Assembly: GCA_002364755.1 (NCBI GenBank)
Contig: DEZI01000005.1
Location: 119,600 to 183,599 of the forward strand
DNA length: 64,000 nucleotides
Direction: 5' to 3'
From: Stenotrophomonas maltophilia
Lineage (GTDB): Bacteria > Pseudomonadota > Gammaproteobacteria > Xanthomonadales > Xanthomonadaceae
Shown here: piece after piece, positions 50,975-60,103 of the stretch
Numbering within the stretch: position 1 is the stretch's first letter
Layout of the letters: each line of letters opens with the position of its first letter
Translations under genes and position numbers: made by a program
Notes under the pieces: generated by a model
The model's database searches: none
What the model saw: the letters and a program-made list of their open reading frames with translations, nothing else
What the model was told of the DNA's origin: nothing

Positions 50975-51586
50975 ATGGCCTACACCCTGCCCAAGCTGTC
51001 CTACGCCTACGACGCGCTGGAACCGAACATCGATGCGGCAACGATGGAAATCCATCACACCAAGCATCACCAGACCTACATCAACAACGTCAACGCGGCG
51101 CTGGAAGGCACCGAGTACGCTGACCTGCCGGTCGAAGAGCTGGTGAAGAAGCTGAAGTCGCTGCCCGAGAACCTGCAGGGTCCGGTGCGCAACAACGGTG
51201 GTGGCCACGCCAACCACTCGCTGTTCTGGACCGTGATGGCCCCCAACGCCGGCGGCAACCCGGTCGGTGACGTAGCCGAGGCCATCGACAAGGACCTGGG
51301 TGGTTTCGACAAGTTCAAGGACGCCTTCACCAAGGCTGCGCTGACCCGCTTCGGCAGCGGCTGGGCGTGGCTGAGCGTGACCCCGGACAAGAAGGTCGTG
51401 GTCGAGAGCACCGGCAACCAGGACAGCCCGCTGATGGAAGGCAACACGCCGATCCTCGGCCTGGACGTGTGGGAACACGCCTACTACCTGAAGTACCAGA
51501 ACCGTCGCCCGGAATACATCGGCGCGTTCTTCAACGTCATCGACTGGAACGAAGTCGAGCGTCGTTACCAGGAAGCCATCGCGTGA
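50975..51586 (+). CDS. sodA: Superoxide dismutase, Fe/Mn family (probably Mn)
   Basis: Cytosolic superoxide dismutase, 203 residues. The metal ligands are the histidines in EIHHTKHHQTYI and GGHANHSLFW and the Asp/His pair in LGLDVWEHAYYL. The GGGHANH context and LMEGNTPILGLD favour a manganese enzyme, but metal use cannot be proved by eye. ATG 50975 has AGGAG upstream. A terminator follows directly. Confidence 0.96.
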   Translation: MAYTLPKLSYAYDALEPNIDAATMEIHHTKHHQTYINNVNAALEGTEYADLPVEELVKKLKSLPENLQGPVRNNGGGHANHSLFWTVMAPNAGGNPVGDVAEAIDKDLGGFDKFKDAFTKAALTRFGSGWAWLSVTPDKKVVVESTGNQDSPLMEGNTPILGLDVWEHAYYLKYQNRRPEYIGAFFNVIDWNEVERRYQEAIA

Positions 51587-51610
51587 GTGCGGTGACTGGA
51601 TGAAACGAAG

Positions 51611-51639
51611 AGGCCGGGGGAAACCCCGGCCTTTTTGTT
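51611..51639 (+). terminator. Rho-independent terminator of sodA
   Basis: AGGCCGGGG-GAAA-CCCCGGCCT followed by TTTTGTTTT, 25 bases after the stop. Confidence 0.93.
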
Positions 51640-51668
51640 TTCGTGTGACCGCATCCGCCGGAAACGGG

Positions 51669-51691
51669 GTAGTGCCGGCCGCTGGCCGGCA
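51669..51691 (+). repeat. SMAG palindrome after sodA
   Basis: GTAG-TGCCGGCC-GCT-GGCCGGCA, a perfect 8-base stem with the GTAG end, between convergent genes. Confidence 0.88.
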
Positions 51692-51703
51692 ACCATGGCA
51701 TCC

Positions 51704-52555
51704 CTATTCGTTGATAGCCGGCACACCCTGCAGCCGCAGCGTGGCCATCACGCCAAGCCGCAGGCCGGGCAGGTCGCCGTCGGCGGGCAGCAGGATCGCC
51801 TGCTGGCGGATGCCGCCGAAATACTTGACCTGGAACAGTACGTCCAGGCCATGGCCGCTGGCGCCGCCACCGCTGGCGGCCGGGGCGTCGGGCCTGCCGC
51901 CGGGGTTGCGCCGCGCCGGCTGGAAGCCGGGCGTGCTGCGTACCAGTTCGGGGGTCGCTGCGGCGAAGTCGCCGGCGATCAGGCTGGGCATGCCATCGGA
52001 CGTGGCGCCGATCCAGGTCATCAGGTCGCTGGTCTGGTGCTGGCGTGCCGTGGCCTCGTCCGGGTCGGGGCGCAGGCGGGCGACATAGACGTTGAGCAGG
52101 GCCTCGCCCATCCGCAGCCGCATCATGCCGGCCGCGCTGAAGGTGCCCGGCGGATGCAGCAGGGTCACCCCGTCCTCGCTCACCGGCAGCCGGGTCAGCA
52201 TCGCATTGCCGTGCCGCAGCGGCTGGCTGGGCGGGTCGGCAGTGACGAAATCGCAGCTGTAGCGCAGCCGGCTGGCCAGCCAGCAGGCGGGATTGCGGCC
52301 CTGATGCTGCAGCACCTGCTGCACGGAGATCACATCCGGCTGCAGTTCGGTCAGCAGTTGCAGCACCTGTTCGCGGCGCTGCTTCCACTGCGCGTCATCG
52401 CGGCTGGGCAGTTCCAGCGCGGCCACGGTCAGCTGCCGGCCCTCGTATGCGGCGGTACCTGCCAGCGGCGTGGCCTGCGGTCGCGCCCACGCGGGGGCAG
52501 CCAGCAGCAGCACGAGGCAACCAAGCAGGAGGCGGGCAGGGGGGCGGTGGCGCAT
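51704..52555 (-). CDS. Secreted EEP-fold protein with degenerate active site
   Basis: A 283-residue relative of the EEP hydrolase at 39707-40591, with a signal peptide ending APAWA (about residue 24). Fold landmarks remain (LQPDVISVQQV, GNAMLTRLPV, LNVYVARL, LIAGDFAAA). The catalytic residues are changed: the metal glutamate (LQE) is Q, the histidine of ATHL is R, the asparagine of GDFN is A, and the terminal SDH is missing. It therefore looks like a pseudoenzyme rather than a phosphoesterase. ATG 52555 (MRHRPPARLLL) was chosen. It is divergent from the peptide transporter gene. Confidence 0.82.
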   Translation of the reverse strand: MRHRPPARLLLGCLVLLLAAPAWARPQATPLAGTAAYEGRQLTVAALELPSRDDAQWKQRREQVLQLLTELQPDVISVQQVLQHQGRNPACWLASRLRYSCDFVTADPPSQPLRHGNAMLTRLPVSEDGVTLLHPPGTFSAAGMMRLRMGEALLNVYVARLRPDPDEATARQHQTSDLMTWIGATSDGMPSLIAGDFAAATPELVRSTPGFQPARRNPGGRPDAPAASGGGASGHGLDVLFQVKYFGGIRQQAILLPADGDLPGLRLGVMATLRLQGVPAINE

Positions 52556-52715
52556 AACGATAAGTTTACGCTTTTGCCGTGCAGGTGCCGTGACTTCCGG
52601 CAGGGTCGCGACCGCCTGCCATGGATCGGTGGCGCTGTCATGCAGCCGTGCAGCGTGCTTAGCAGCCACTGCTTCCGTAAACTGCGCCTTTCGCTTTGCA
52701 GGAATGCCTTACAGG

Positions 52716-54281
52716 ATGAGCCACGACGCAGTCGCCCCCATCGCCGGCCAGGGAAAGATGCCGCGCCAGATCCCCTACATCATCGGCAATGAGGCCTGCG
52801 AACGGTTCAGCTTCTACGGGATGCGCAACGTCCTGGTGCAGTTCCTGATCACCTCGCTGCTGCTGCAGGAAATCACTGCGGAAGGCCGCGCCGGTGAAGC
52901 CAAGGACATCATGCACAGCTTCATGATCGGCGTGTACTTCTTCCCGCTGCTCGGTGGCTGGCTTGCCGACAGGTTCTTTGGCAAGTACCACACCATTCTC
53001 TGGTTCAGCCTGGTCTACTGCGCCGGCCATCTCTGCCTGGCGCTGTTCGAGAACAGCCGCGAAGGCTTCTTCCTCGGTCTGGGCCTGATCGCGCTGGGTG
53101 CCGGTGGCATCAAGCCGCTGGTGGCCTCGTTCATGGGTGACCAGTTCGACCAGAGCAACAAGCACCTGGCCAAGTTCGTCTTCGATGCCTTCTACTGGAT
53201 CATCAACTTCGGCTCGCTGTTCGCCTCGCTGCTGATCCCGCTCGTGCTGAAGAACTGGGGCCCGCAGTGGGCGTTCGGCATCCCGGGCATCCTGATGTTC
53301 ATCGCCACCTTCGTGTTCTGGCTGGGCCGCAGGCGCTACGTGCTGGTGCCGCTGCCGCCGAAGGACCCGCATTCGTTCGCCAACGTGGTGCGCACCGCGC
53401 TCACCACGCGCGTGGCCGGGCAGGGCCGTCCGGGCCTGGCCATGGCCGTGGCCGGCGTGGTGCTGGCCGTGGCCTCGCTGGGCCTGGTCGGCAGCCTGGG
53501 CATCGTCATCTGCCTGTGCATCGCGCTGGTGCTGGTCCTGGCCGGCATCGGCGGCGGCACCTGGATGCAGCTGGACCGCGCCCGTGGCCAGCACCCGGCC
53601 GAAGCCGTGGAAGGCGTGCGCTCGGTGATGCGCGTGCTGGTCATCTTCGCCCTGACAACCCCGTTCTTCTCGCTGTTCGACCAGAAGGCGTCGACCTGGG
53701 TCCTGCAGGGCCAGCAGATGCAGATGCCGAGCTGGTTCACCGCCTCGCAGATGCAGGCGCTGAACCCGCTGCTGGTGATGATCCTGATCCCGTTCAACAA
53801 CCTGGTGCTGTACCCGGCCCTGCGCCGCTTCGGCTTCGAGCCGACTGCGCTGCGCCGGATGACCGCCGGCATCGCCTTCAGCGGCCTGGCCTGGATCGTG
53901 GTCGGTGGCATCCAGGTGGTGATGGATGGCGGCAACGCCATGTCCATCTTCTGGCAGATGCTGCCGTACGCGCTGCTGACCTTCGGTGAGGTGCTGGTCT
54001 CGGCCACCGGCCTGGAGTTCGCCTACAGCCAGGCGCCGCACGCCATGAAGGGGGTGGTGATGAGTTTCTGGAACCTGACCACCACCATCGGCAACCTGTG
54101 GGTGCTGCTGTCGAATGCAGCCGTGCGCAACCATACGGTGACCGAGAAGATCGCCGCGACCGGTCTCAGCGAGGCAGCGTTCCTGATGTTCTTCTTCGCT
54201 GGTTTCGCGTTCGTTGCGGCGTTGGCCTTCGGTTGGTATGCAAAACGCTATCGTATGGTCGACAACTACCGCACTGCCTGA
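52716..54281 (+). CDS. Proton-dependent oligopeptide (POT/PTR) transporter
   Basis: Inner-membrane di/tripeptide-proton symporter, 521 residues with 12-14 helices. The POT signature near residue 30 is NEACERFSFYGMRNVLVQFL (ExxER motif). A second conserved stretch, GLGLIALGAGGIKPLVASFM GDQF, follows near residue 130, and FSLFDQKASTWVLQ marks the second half. ATG 52716 has AGG just before it. The rhomboid gene starts 12 bases after its stop and is probably co-transcribed. Confidence 0.93.
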   Translation: MSHDAVAPIAGQGKMPRQIPYIIGNEACERFSFYGMRNVLVQFLITSLLLQEITAEGRAGEAKDIMHSFMIGVYFFPLLGGWLADRFFGKYHTILWFSLVYCAGHLCLALFENSREGFFLGLGLIALGAGGIKPLVASFMGDQFDQSNKHLAKFVFDAFYWIINFGSLFASLLIPLVLKNWGPQWAFGIPGILMFIATFVFWLGRRRYVLVPLPPKDPHSFANVVRTALTTRVAGQGRPGLAMAVAGVVLAVASLGLVGSLGIVICLCIALVLVLAGIGGGTWMQLDRARGQHPAEAVEGVRSVMRVLVIFALTTPFFSLFDQKASTWVLQGQQMQMPSWFTASQMQALNPLLVMILIPFNNLVLYPALRRFGFEPTALRRMTAGIAFSGLAWIVVGGIQVVMDGGNAMSIFWQMLPYALLTFGEVLVSATGLEFAYSQAPHAMKGVVMSFWNLTTTIGNLWVLLSNAAVRNHTVTEKIAATGLSEAAFLMFFFAGFAFVAALAFGWYAKRYRMVDNYRTA

Positions 54282-54293
54282 GCCTGAGCCGAC

Positions 54294-54917
54294 ATGACCC
54301 CCGTCAATCTGCTGTTGATCGCCATCACCGCCCTCCTGTCGTGGATGGCGTTCAACAACCGCAAGCTGGCTGACCGCCTGATCCTGTGGCCGCCGGCGGT
54401 GGACCGCCACCGCCAGTACGACCGCCTGATCACCTACGGCTTCGTCCATGCCGACTGGTCGCACCTGATCTTCAACATGATCACGCTGTTCTTCTTCGGC
54501 GGGCAGATCGAGAAGGTGATGCTGTCGTTGACCGGCAGCTGGCTGACCTACCCGGCGTTCTACCTGGGGGCGCTGCTGGTCTCGATCCTGCCGAGCTACC
54601 TGAAGAACCAGAAGAACCCGAACTACCTGAGCCTGGGCGCGTCGGGCGCGGTGTCGGCAGTGCTGTTCGCCTTCATCCTGCTCAGCCCGTGGACAATCAT
54701 CCTGGTGTTCTTCATTCCGGCGCCGGCGATCATCTATGCCGTGTTCTACGTCGGCTACAGCATCTGGATGGACAAGCGTGGCGGCGACCGCATCAACCAC
54801 AGCGCGCACCTGGCCGGTGCCGCGTTCGGCGTGATCTTCATGCTGGCCATGCAGCCGGCCATCTTCGGCCACTTCCTGGCGCAGCTGTCGAACCCGACCT
54901 TCGGGTTCGGCCGCTGA
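54294..54917 (+). CDS. Rhomboid-family intramembrane serine protease
   Basis: A 207-residue membrane protease with six hydrophobic segments. It carries the WSHLIFNMITLFFFG helix, the catalytic serine in LSLGASGAVSAVLFA (GASG) and the histidine in INHSAHLAGAAFG. All rhomboid catalytic positions are intact. Substrates are unknown. It follows the POT transporter closely, and a perfect palindrome begins seven bases after its stop. Confidence 0.92.
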   Translation: MTPVNLLLIAITALLSWMAFNNRKLADRLILWPPAVDRHRQYDRLITYGFVHADWSHLIFNMITLFFFGGQIEKVMLSLTGSWLTYPAFYLGALLVSILPSYLKNQKNPNYLSLGASGAVSAVLFAFILLSPWTIILVFFIPAPAIIYAVFYVGYSIWMDKRGGDRINHSAHLAGAAFGVIFMLAMQPAIFGHFLAQLSNPTFGFGR

Positions 54918-54924
54918 GGGGCGA

Positions 54925-54950
54925 GGGTCGGATCCCCCGGGATCCGACCC
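54925..54950. terminator. Perfect 12-base palindrome between convergent genes
   Basis: GGGTCGGATCCC (54925-54936) and GGGATCCGACCC (54939-54950) are separated by two bases. There is no T-run, so it may act as an mRNA 3'-end stabiliser or repeat rather than a true terminator. Compare the related arms at 63780-63818. Confidence 0.55.
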
Positions 54951-54960
54951 GCGTGGCGGC

Positions 54961-55125
54961 TCAGGCTGCCCGGATGTTCTGGCCGTAGGTGTCGAGCAGG
55001 CGCGAGTACACCTCCTCGCCGATCCGCTGGAAGTCCTGGTCGTCGGTCTGACCTTCCACTGCCAGCTGCAGCAGGCCCTCCAGCAGGGCGTGGTCGGTAT
55101 CGGCATGGGAATCGCTGGGGTGCAT
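54961..55125 (-). CDS. Small hypothetical protein
   Basis: A 54-residue acidic, helical protein (MHPSDSHADTDHALLEGLLQ ... VYSRLLDTYGQNIRAA). ATG 55125 follows GGAGGC by about six bases, and codon use is normal, so it is likely real. No family is recognised and there is no signal or membrane segment. Confidence 0.65.
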   Translation of the reverse strand: MHPSDSHADTDHALLEGLLQLAVEGQTDDQDFQRIGEEVYSRLLDTYGQNIRAA

Positions 55126-55336
55126 GGCGGGCCTCCAAAGGCATGACACAGGGACAATGATCGCAAGGGGCGTGCCAATCGGGCCGTATCCCTCCAGAGG
55201 GGATAGCGGCCGACATCGCTGCAGCTTGAGGGTCCGGATCTGACGCAGACCGTCCAGACCTGCCCCTGTTCAGGCTTCACACGGTCATGGCGCCCGGCTG
55301 CGCACCATGCGCGCAGTCGTCGCAGGAGACAGTCCC

Positions 55337-55639
55337 ATGGCTTCGGTCACGCCCCCCGGTCTGGCCTACGAGGTCGAGCACGACCAGGCCAACCACCGTT
55401 TCATCGCCCATGTGCGTGGACAGCGGGCACTGCTGGACTACCAGATCAAGCGGCGGCGAATGGTCATCACCCATACCGAGGTGCCCGAGCCGATCGCCGG
55501 CCGCGGCATCGCCGGTGAGCTGACCCGCGTCGCGCTGCGCTTCGCCCGCGAGCACAGGTACAAGGTGGTGCCGGCCTGCGCCTATGCCGAGGCGTTCCTG
55601 CAGCGCCACGAGGAGTTTCACGACCTGCTGGTAGGCTGA
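55337..55639 (+). CDS. GNAT-like N-acetyltransferase (YjdJ type)
   Basis: A 100-residue minimal acetyltransferase of the Acetyltransf_CG group. The strand ALLDYQIKRRRMVITHTEVP leads into the acetyl-CoA loop EPIAGRGIAGELTRVALRFA and then KVVPACAYAEAFLQRHEEFHDLL. ATG 55337 follows GGAGA by seven bases and fits better than ATG 55307. The substrate is unknown. The DUF3298 lipoprotein gene follows after 63 bases. Confidence 0.88.
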   Translation: MASVTPPGLAYEVEHDQANHRFIAHVRGQRALLDYQIKRRRMVITHTEVPEPIAGRGIAGELTRVALRFAREHRYKVVPACAYAEAFLQRHEEFHDLLVG

Positions 55640-55702
55640 ATGCAGCGGGCCACGCTTCAGCCATCGCAGGCCATGATGTACGAACATGAACAGGGGATCC
55701 CG

Positions 55703-56557
55703 ATGAAGACTGGAAACAACCGGCTGCTGCGCGTGAGCGCGCTGGCCGGCGCAATGGGCGTGCTGCTGCTGGCCGGTTGCCAGCGTGGTGAAGAGGCGGC
55801 TCCGGCCCCCGATGCGGCACCGGCGGCAGAAGCTGCCGCGACCGAGCCGACGCCTGCCACCGAAGCGCCGCTGGACCTGCGCGACGTGGTGGAGAACAAC
55901 GACCGCGAAGTGGTCGGCATCAGCTACCCGGCCGGCATCGACCGCTACCCGGGCCTGGCGCGCGCGCTGCAGGACTACGCCACCTCCGCCCGCGGCGACC
56001 TGCAGCAGGCGCTGGACGGGCTGGGCAACGACAAGCCGACCATGCCGTACGAGCTGTCGCTGAGCTTCGAGAAGGTGCTGGAGACCCCGCAGCTGGTGGT
56101 GGTCAGTGCCGATGGCAGCCGCTACACCGGTGGCGCCCATGGCGAGCCGCTGGTGGCGCGCTTCGTGTGGCTGCCGCAACAGCAGCAGATGCTCAGCGCC
56201 GGCACGCTGGTGGCCGATGAGAAGGGCTGGAAGGCGATCAGCGATTTCGTCGCCGACCAGCTGCGCGAGCGCGTGGCCACCCGCCTCAGCGGTGAGGACA
56301 TGCAGCCGGCCGACCTGCAGGAATCGCTGCGCAATGCCTCGCGGATGATTGCCGAGGGCACCGGCCCGCAGGCCGAAAACTTCAGCCAGTTCCAGCCGCT
56401 GACCAACGACAAGGGCCAGATCACGGCGCTGCGTTTCGTGTTCCCGCCCTACCAGGTGGGCCCGTATTCGGACGGCACGCAGACGGCCGATGTGCCGGCC
56501 ACGGTGCTGCTGCCGCACGTGGCCAAGGATTACGTGGCGCTGTTCGCACGCGGGTAA
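55703..56557 (+). CDS. DUF3298/DUF4163 lipoprotein (RsiV-like)
   Basis: A 284-residue lipoprotein with lipobox LLLAGC (cysteine near residue 26), an Ala/Glu/Pro spacer and two beta-rich domains. The first (about 60-140) and the DUF3298 part (YTGGAHGEPLVARFVWLPQQ; ALRFVFPPYQVGPYSDGTQT) match RsiV-type proteins, some of which bind lysozyme. No sigma factor lies nearby. ATG 55703 follows AGGGGA. It is probably co-transcribed with the methyltransferase gene 17 bases downstream. Confidence 0.85.
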   Translation: MKTGNNRLLRVSALAGAMGVLLLAGCQRGEEAAPAPDAAPAAEAAATEPTPATEAPLDLRDVVENNDREVVGISYPAGIDRYPGLARALQDYATSARGDLQQALDGLGNDKPTMPYELSLSFEKVLETPQLVVVSADGSRYTGGAHGEPLVARFVWLPQQQQMLSAGTLVADEKGWKAISDFVADQLRERVATRLSGEDMQPADLQESLRNASRMIAEGTGPQAENFSQFQPLTNDKGQITALRFVFPPYQVGPYSDGTQTADVPATVLLPHVAKDYVALFARG

Positions 56558-56574
56558 CCGCAGACGGAGGACGC

Positions 56575-57690
56575 GTGGACACAGGGTTGCAGGAGCGGGT
56601 TGCCGGCCTGCTCCAGGAAGCCGGGGTCCGCATCGGCGGCACCCAGCCGCAGGACATCCAGGTGCATGACCCGCGCTTCTTCGCGCGGGTCATCGCCCAC
56701 GGTTCGCTCGGGCTGGGCGAAAGCTACATGGACGGCTGGTGGGACGCCAACGTCCTCGACGAATTCCTGGTCCAGCTGATGATGGCGCACGTCGATGATC
56801 GCGTGCATGGCTGGCGCGAGCTGGCCGATGCGCTGAAGGCGCGGCTGTTCAACCTGCAGGCCGGGCAGGGCAGCTATGAAGTCGGCCGCCGCCATTACGA
56901 CCTCGGCAACGACCTGTACCAGGCCATGCTCGGCCAGCGCCTGGTCTACAGCTGTGGCTACTGGCGCAACGCCGTCGATCTGGATGCCGCGCAGGAGGCC
57001 AAGCTCGACCTGGTCTGCCGCAAGCTGGGCCTGCGCCCGGGCCAGCGCGTGCTGGACATCGGCTGTGGCTGGGGCGAGGCACTGAAGTATGCCGCCGAGC
57101 GTCATGGCGTCAGCGGCGTGGGCGTGACCATCTCGCAGGAGCAGGCAGCCTACGCGCGCGAGCTGTGCGCCGGTCTGCCCATCGAGATCCGCCTGCAGGA
57201 TTACCGCGAACTGGACGAGCCGTTCGACGCGGTGTTTTCGATCGGCATGTTCGAGCACGTGGGCGACAAGAACTACGACCGCTTCTTCGAGGTGGCGCGG
57301 CGCTGCCTGTCACCGCGCGGGCTGCTGCTGTTGCACAGCATCGGCAGCAACGTGTCCCGCCACCGCACCGATCCATGGATAGCGCGCTACATCTTTCCCA
57401 ATTCGATGCTGCCGTCGGCCGCGCAGATCACCCGCGCCTTCGAAGGGCGCTTCGTGCTGGAGGACTGGCACAATTTCGGCACCGACTACGACCTGACCCT
57501 GCAGGCGTGGCGGCGCAACGTGGAGGCGGCGTGGCCGCAGCTGGACGCGCGCTACGACGAGCATTTCCGCCGCATGTGGCGGTTCTACCTGGCCGGGTCG
57601 ATGGCCACGTTCCGCTGCCGGCATGCGCAGCTGTGGCAGCTGGTGCTGTCGCCGGAGGGTGTGCGCGGCGGGTACGTGGCGCCGCGGTAG
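56575..57690 (+). CDS. cfa: Cyclopropane-fatty-acyl-phospholipid synthase family methyltransferase
   Basis: SAM-dependent enzyme that adds a methylene bridge to unsaturated phospholipid acyl chains, 371 residues (E. coli Cfa 382). It shows the Cfa N-terminal domain (LGLGESYMDGWWDANVLDEF), the segment RRHYDLGNDLYQAMLGQRLVYSCGYW, SAM motif VLDIGCGWGEALKYAA, and catalytic-region motif FSIGMFEHVGDKNYD. The start is GTG 56575, with GGAGG seven bases upstream. A degenerate SMAG and a terminator follow. Confidence 0.93.
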   Translation: MDTGLQERVAGLLQEAGVRIGGTQPQDIQVHDPRFFARVIAHGSLGLGESYMDGWWDANVLDEFLVQLMMAHVDDRVHGWRELADALKARLFNLQAGQGSYEVGRRHYDLGNDLYQAMLGQRLVYSCGYWRNAVDLDAAQEAKLDLVCRKLGLRPGQRVLDIGCGWGEALKYAAERHGVSGVGVTISQEQAAYARELCAGLPIEIRLQDYRELDEPFDAVFSIGMFEHVGDKNYDRFFEVARRCLSPRGLLLLHSIGSNVSRHRTDPWIARYIFPNSMLPSAAQITRAFEGRFVLEDWHNFGTDYDLTLQAWRRNVEAAWPQLDARYDEHFRRMWRFYLAGSMATFRCRHAQLWQLVLSPEGVRGGYVAPR

Positions 57691-57738
57691 AGCGGTCGGC
57701 ACCCACCAGTAGATCCACGCCATGAGCGGATGGCTCCA

Positions 57739-57773
57739 ATAAAAAACCGCCCGGTTTCCCGGGCGGTTTTCAT
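57739..57773. terminator. Bidirectional terminator between cfa and dcp
   Basis: ACCGCCCGG-TTTC-CCGGGCGGT with an A-run before (57741-57746) and TTTT after. It serves both convergent genes. Confidence 0.9.
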
Positions 57774-57794
57774 TTCACGCGACCGCGCGGGCGA

Positions 57795-59963
57795 TCAGTT
57801 GCCGGCGCCGGTCAGGCCACGCTTTTCCAGCAGCGGTTCGATCTGCGGCTCGTGGCCGGCGAAATCGCGGAACAGCTGCATGGCATCCACGCTGCCACCC
57901 TTGGACAGCAGGGTCGCGCGGAAGTGGTCGCCGTTCTTGCGGCTCAGGCCACCGTTGTCCTTGAACCACTTCTGGGTGTTGGCGTCCAGCACTTCCGACC
58001 AGATGTAGGCGTAGTAGCCGGCCGAGTAGCCGCCCATGATGTGGCTGAAGTAGGGGGTACGGTAGCGCGGCGGAACCGCCGCGTAGTAGATGCCGTCCTT
58101 CTCCAGCGCGGCGCGCTCGAAGGCCATCACGTCCTTCGCCGCCGGCACCTTGTCGGCCGCCAGCTGGTGCCAGTTCTGGTCCAGCATCGCTGCACCCAGG
58201 TACTCGGTGGTGGCGAAGCCCTGGTTGAACTTGGCCGCGGCCAGCACCTTGTCCAGCAGCGCCTGCGGCATCGCCGAGCCGTTCTGGTAGTGCTTGGCGT
58301 AGTTCTTCAGGATGGCCGGGTTGTCGGCCCACATTTCGTTCACCTGCGAGGGGAACTCGACGAAGTCGCGCGGCACGGCGGTGCCCGAGAAGTACGGGTA
58401 CTTCACGTTGGAGAACATGCCGTGCAGGGCGTGGCCGAATTCGTGGAAGGTGGTGCTCACCTCATCCCAGGTCAGCAGGGTCGGCTGGCCGGCCGGCGGC
58501 TTGGGGATGTTGAGGTGGTTGGCGACCACCGGCTTGAAGCCGGTCAGCTTGGACTGCGAGACGTAGGAGTTCATCCAGGCGCCACCGCGCTTGGACGCAC
58601 GCGCGTATGGGTCGAAGATGAAGATCGCCAGCTGGCTGCCGTCGGCATCGAACACGTCATAGACGGTGACGTCATCGTGGTACACCGGCAGGTCGGTGCG
58701 CTGCTTGAAGGTCAGGCCGAATTCCTGGTTGGCGGCGAAGAACACGCCGTTCTCCAGCACGTTCTTCATTTCGAAGTACGGCTTGAGCTGGGATTCGTCG
58801 AAGTTGTACTTGGCCTGGCGCACCTTCTCGCTGTAGAACGCCCAGTCCCACGGCTCCAGCGCGAACGTCTTCTTGCCGGCGGCCTTCTGTTCCTTGTCGA
58901 TCATCGCCTGCAGGTCGGCGGCTTCGCGCTTGGCGTTGGCCACGGCGGCCGGGGCCAGCTTGCCCAGCATCGCGTTGACGGCTTCGGGGTTCTTCGCGGT
59001 CTGGTTGGTCAGGTTGTACGCGGCGAAGTTCGGGAAGCCCATCAGCTTCGCCTTGTCGGCGCGCAGCTGCATGATGCGCGAGACAAGGGCGGTGTTGTCG
59101 AACTCACCACCGCGGCTGCCACGGGTGATCGAGGCTTCGTAGATCTTCTGGCGCAGGTCGCGGTTGGCCAGGTTGGTCAGCGGCGGCTGGCCGGTGGTGT
59201 TGAGCAGGGTGATCACGTACTTGCCTTCCAGGCCGCGGGCCTTGGCGGCTTCGGCGGCGGCGGCGATCTGTTCCTGGGACAGGCCGTCGAGCTGCTTGAC
59301 GTCGTCGACGGTGATCGCCGAGGCGTTCACTTCCGACTGCACGTTCTGGCTGAACTTGGTGCCCAGGTTGGCCAGCTCGGCGTTCATGGTCTTCAGCGTC
59401 GCCTTGTCGGCCTCGGACAGCTTGGCGCCGGAGCGCACGTAGTTGTCGTAGTACTTCTCGACCAGGCGCACGCCTTCGGCGTCCAGGCCCAGCTGGCTGC
59501 GGGTGTCGTACAGCGCCTGGATGCGGGCGAACAGCTTGCCGTTCAGCGCGATCGCATCGCTGTGCGCGGCGAACTTCGCCGAGTAGTCGGCCTGCAGCTT
59601 CTTGCGCGCATCGTTGGTGTCGGCGCCGACCAGGCTGAAGAACACGGTGGTCGCGCGGTCCAGCACGTCACCGCTCTTTTCCAGGGCGATGATGGTGTTG
59701 TCGAAGGTCGGCTTGGCCTTGGTGTTGGCGATCGCCTCCACTTCCTTCAGCTGCTGCGCCATGCCGGCGTCAAAGGCCGGGGCGAAGTCGCTGTCCTTGA
59801 TCTTGTCGAACTGCGGGAAGTGCAGCGGCAGCGGGCTGTTGGCGAAGAACGGGTTGGCCTGCTGGGCGTTGGCGGCAGCGGCCGGGGTGGCGGCGCTGGC
59901 CGAATAGGCGGGCAGGGCAAGGCCGAGGGTCATGGCCACGGCAAGGGCAAGGCGGGTGGTCAA
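57795..59963 (-). CDS. dcp: M3-family dipeptidyl carboxypeptidase (Dcp-like), secreted
   Basis: Zinc oligopeptidase of the M3 family, 722 residues. The catalytic motif TTFHEFGHALHGMFSNV (HExxH) lies near residue 495, and FVEFPSQVNEMWADNP supplies the third ligand region. Conserved GAMLDQNWHQL and YFSHIMGGYSAGYYAYIWSE follow. The N terminus is a signal peptide (LALAVAMTLGLALPAYSASA), so the enzyme acts in the periplasm, unlike cytosolic E. coli Dcp. No ATG fits; TTG 59963 has GGAG eight bases upstream and gives the right length. The longer frame to 60158 crosses the divergent gpx start. Confidence 0.92.
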   Translation of the reverse strand: MTTRLALAVAMTLGLALPAYSASAATPAAAANAQQANPFFANSPLPLHFPQFDKIKDSDFAPAFDAGMAQQLKEVEAIANTKAKPTFDNTIIALEKSGDVLDRATTVFFSLVGADTNDARKKLQADYSAKFAAHSDAIALNGKLFARIQALYDTRSQLGLDAEGVRLVEKYYDNYVRSGAKLSEADKATLKTMNAELANLGTKFSQNVQSEVNASAITVDDVKQLDGLSQEQIAAAAEAAKARGLEGKYVITLLNTTGQPPLTNLANRDLRQKIYEASITRGSRGGEFDNTALVSRIMQLRADKAKLMGFPNFAAYNLTNQTAKNPEAVNAMLGKLAPAAVANAKREAADLQAMIDKEQKAAGKKTFALEPWDWAFYSEKVRQAKYNFDESQLKPYFEMKNVLENGVFFAANQEFGLTFKQRTDLPVYHDDVTVYDVFDADGSQLAIFIFDPYARASKRGGAWMNSYVSQSKLTGFKPVVANHLNIPKPPAGQPTLLTWDEVSTTFHEFGHALHGMFSNVKYPYFSGTAVPRDFVEFPSQVNEMWADNPAILKNYAKHYQNGSAMPQALLDKVLAAAKFNQGFATTEYLGAAMLDQNWHQLAADKVPAAKDVMAFERAALEKDGIYYAAVPPRYRTPYFSHIMGGYSAGYYAYIWSEVLDANTQKWFKDNGGLSRKNGDHFRATLLSKGGSVDAMQLFRDFAGHEPQIEPLLEKRGLTGAGN

Positions 59964-60103
59964 GGCGGTACTCCGGTAAGACAGACAAGTGCCCGAGGTT
60001 AACCCGCCCGGCCCGGGCGCCACTTGTGTCAAAAGGCATGCCCGGCGGCGCAAACCGGCGCGCCCTGCGATTACCATGGGGCTCCCCCTCCGGACGGTAC
60101 GCC

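Noticed and set aside
57852..60002. 716-codon open frame on the plus strand
   Set aside because: Antisense to dcp, crossing its start; no motifs.
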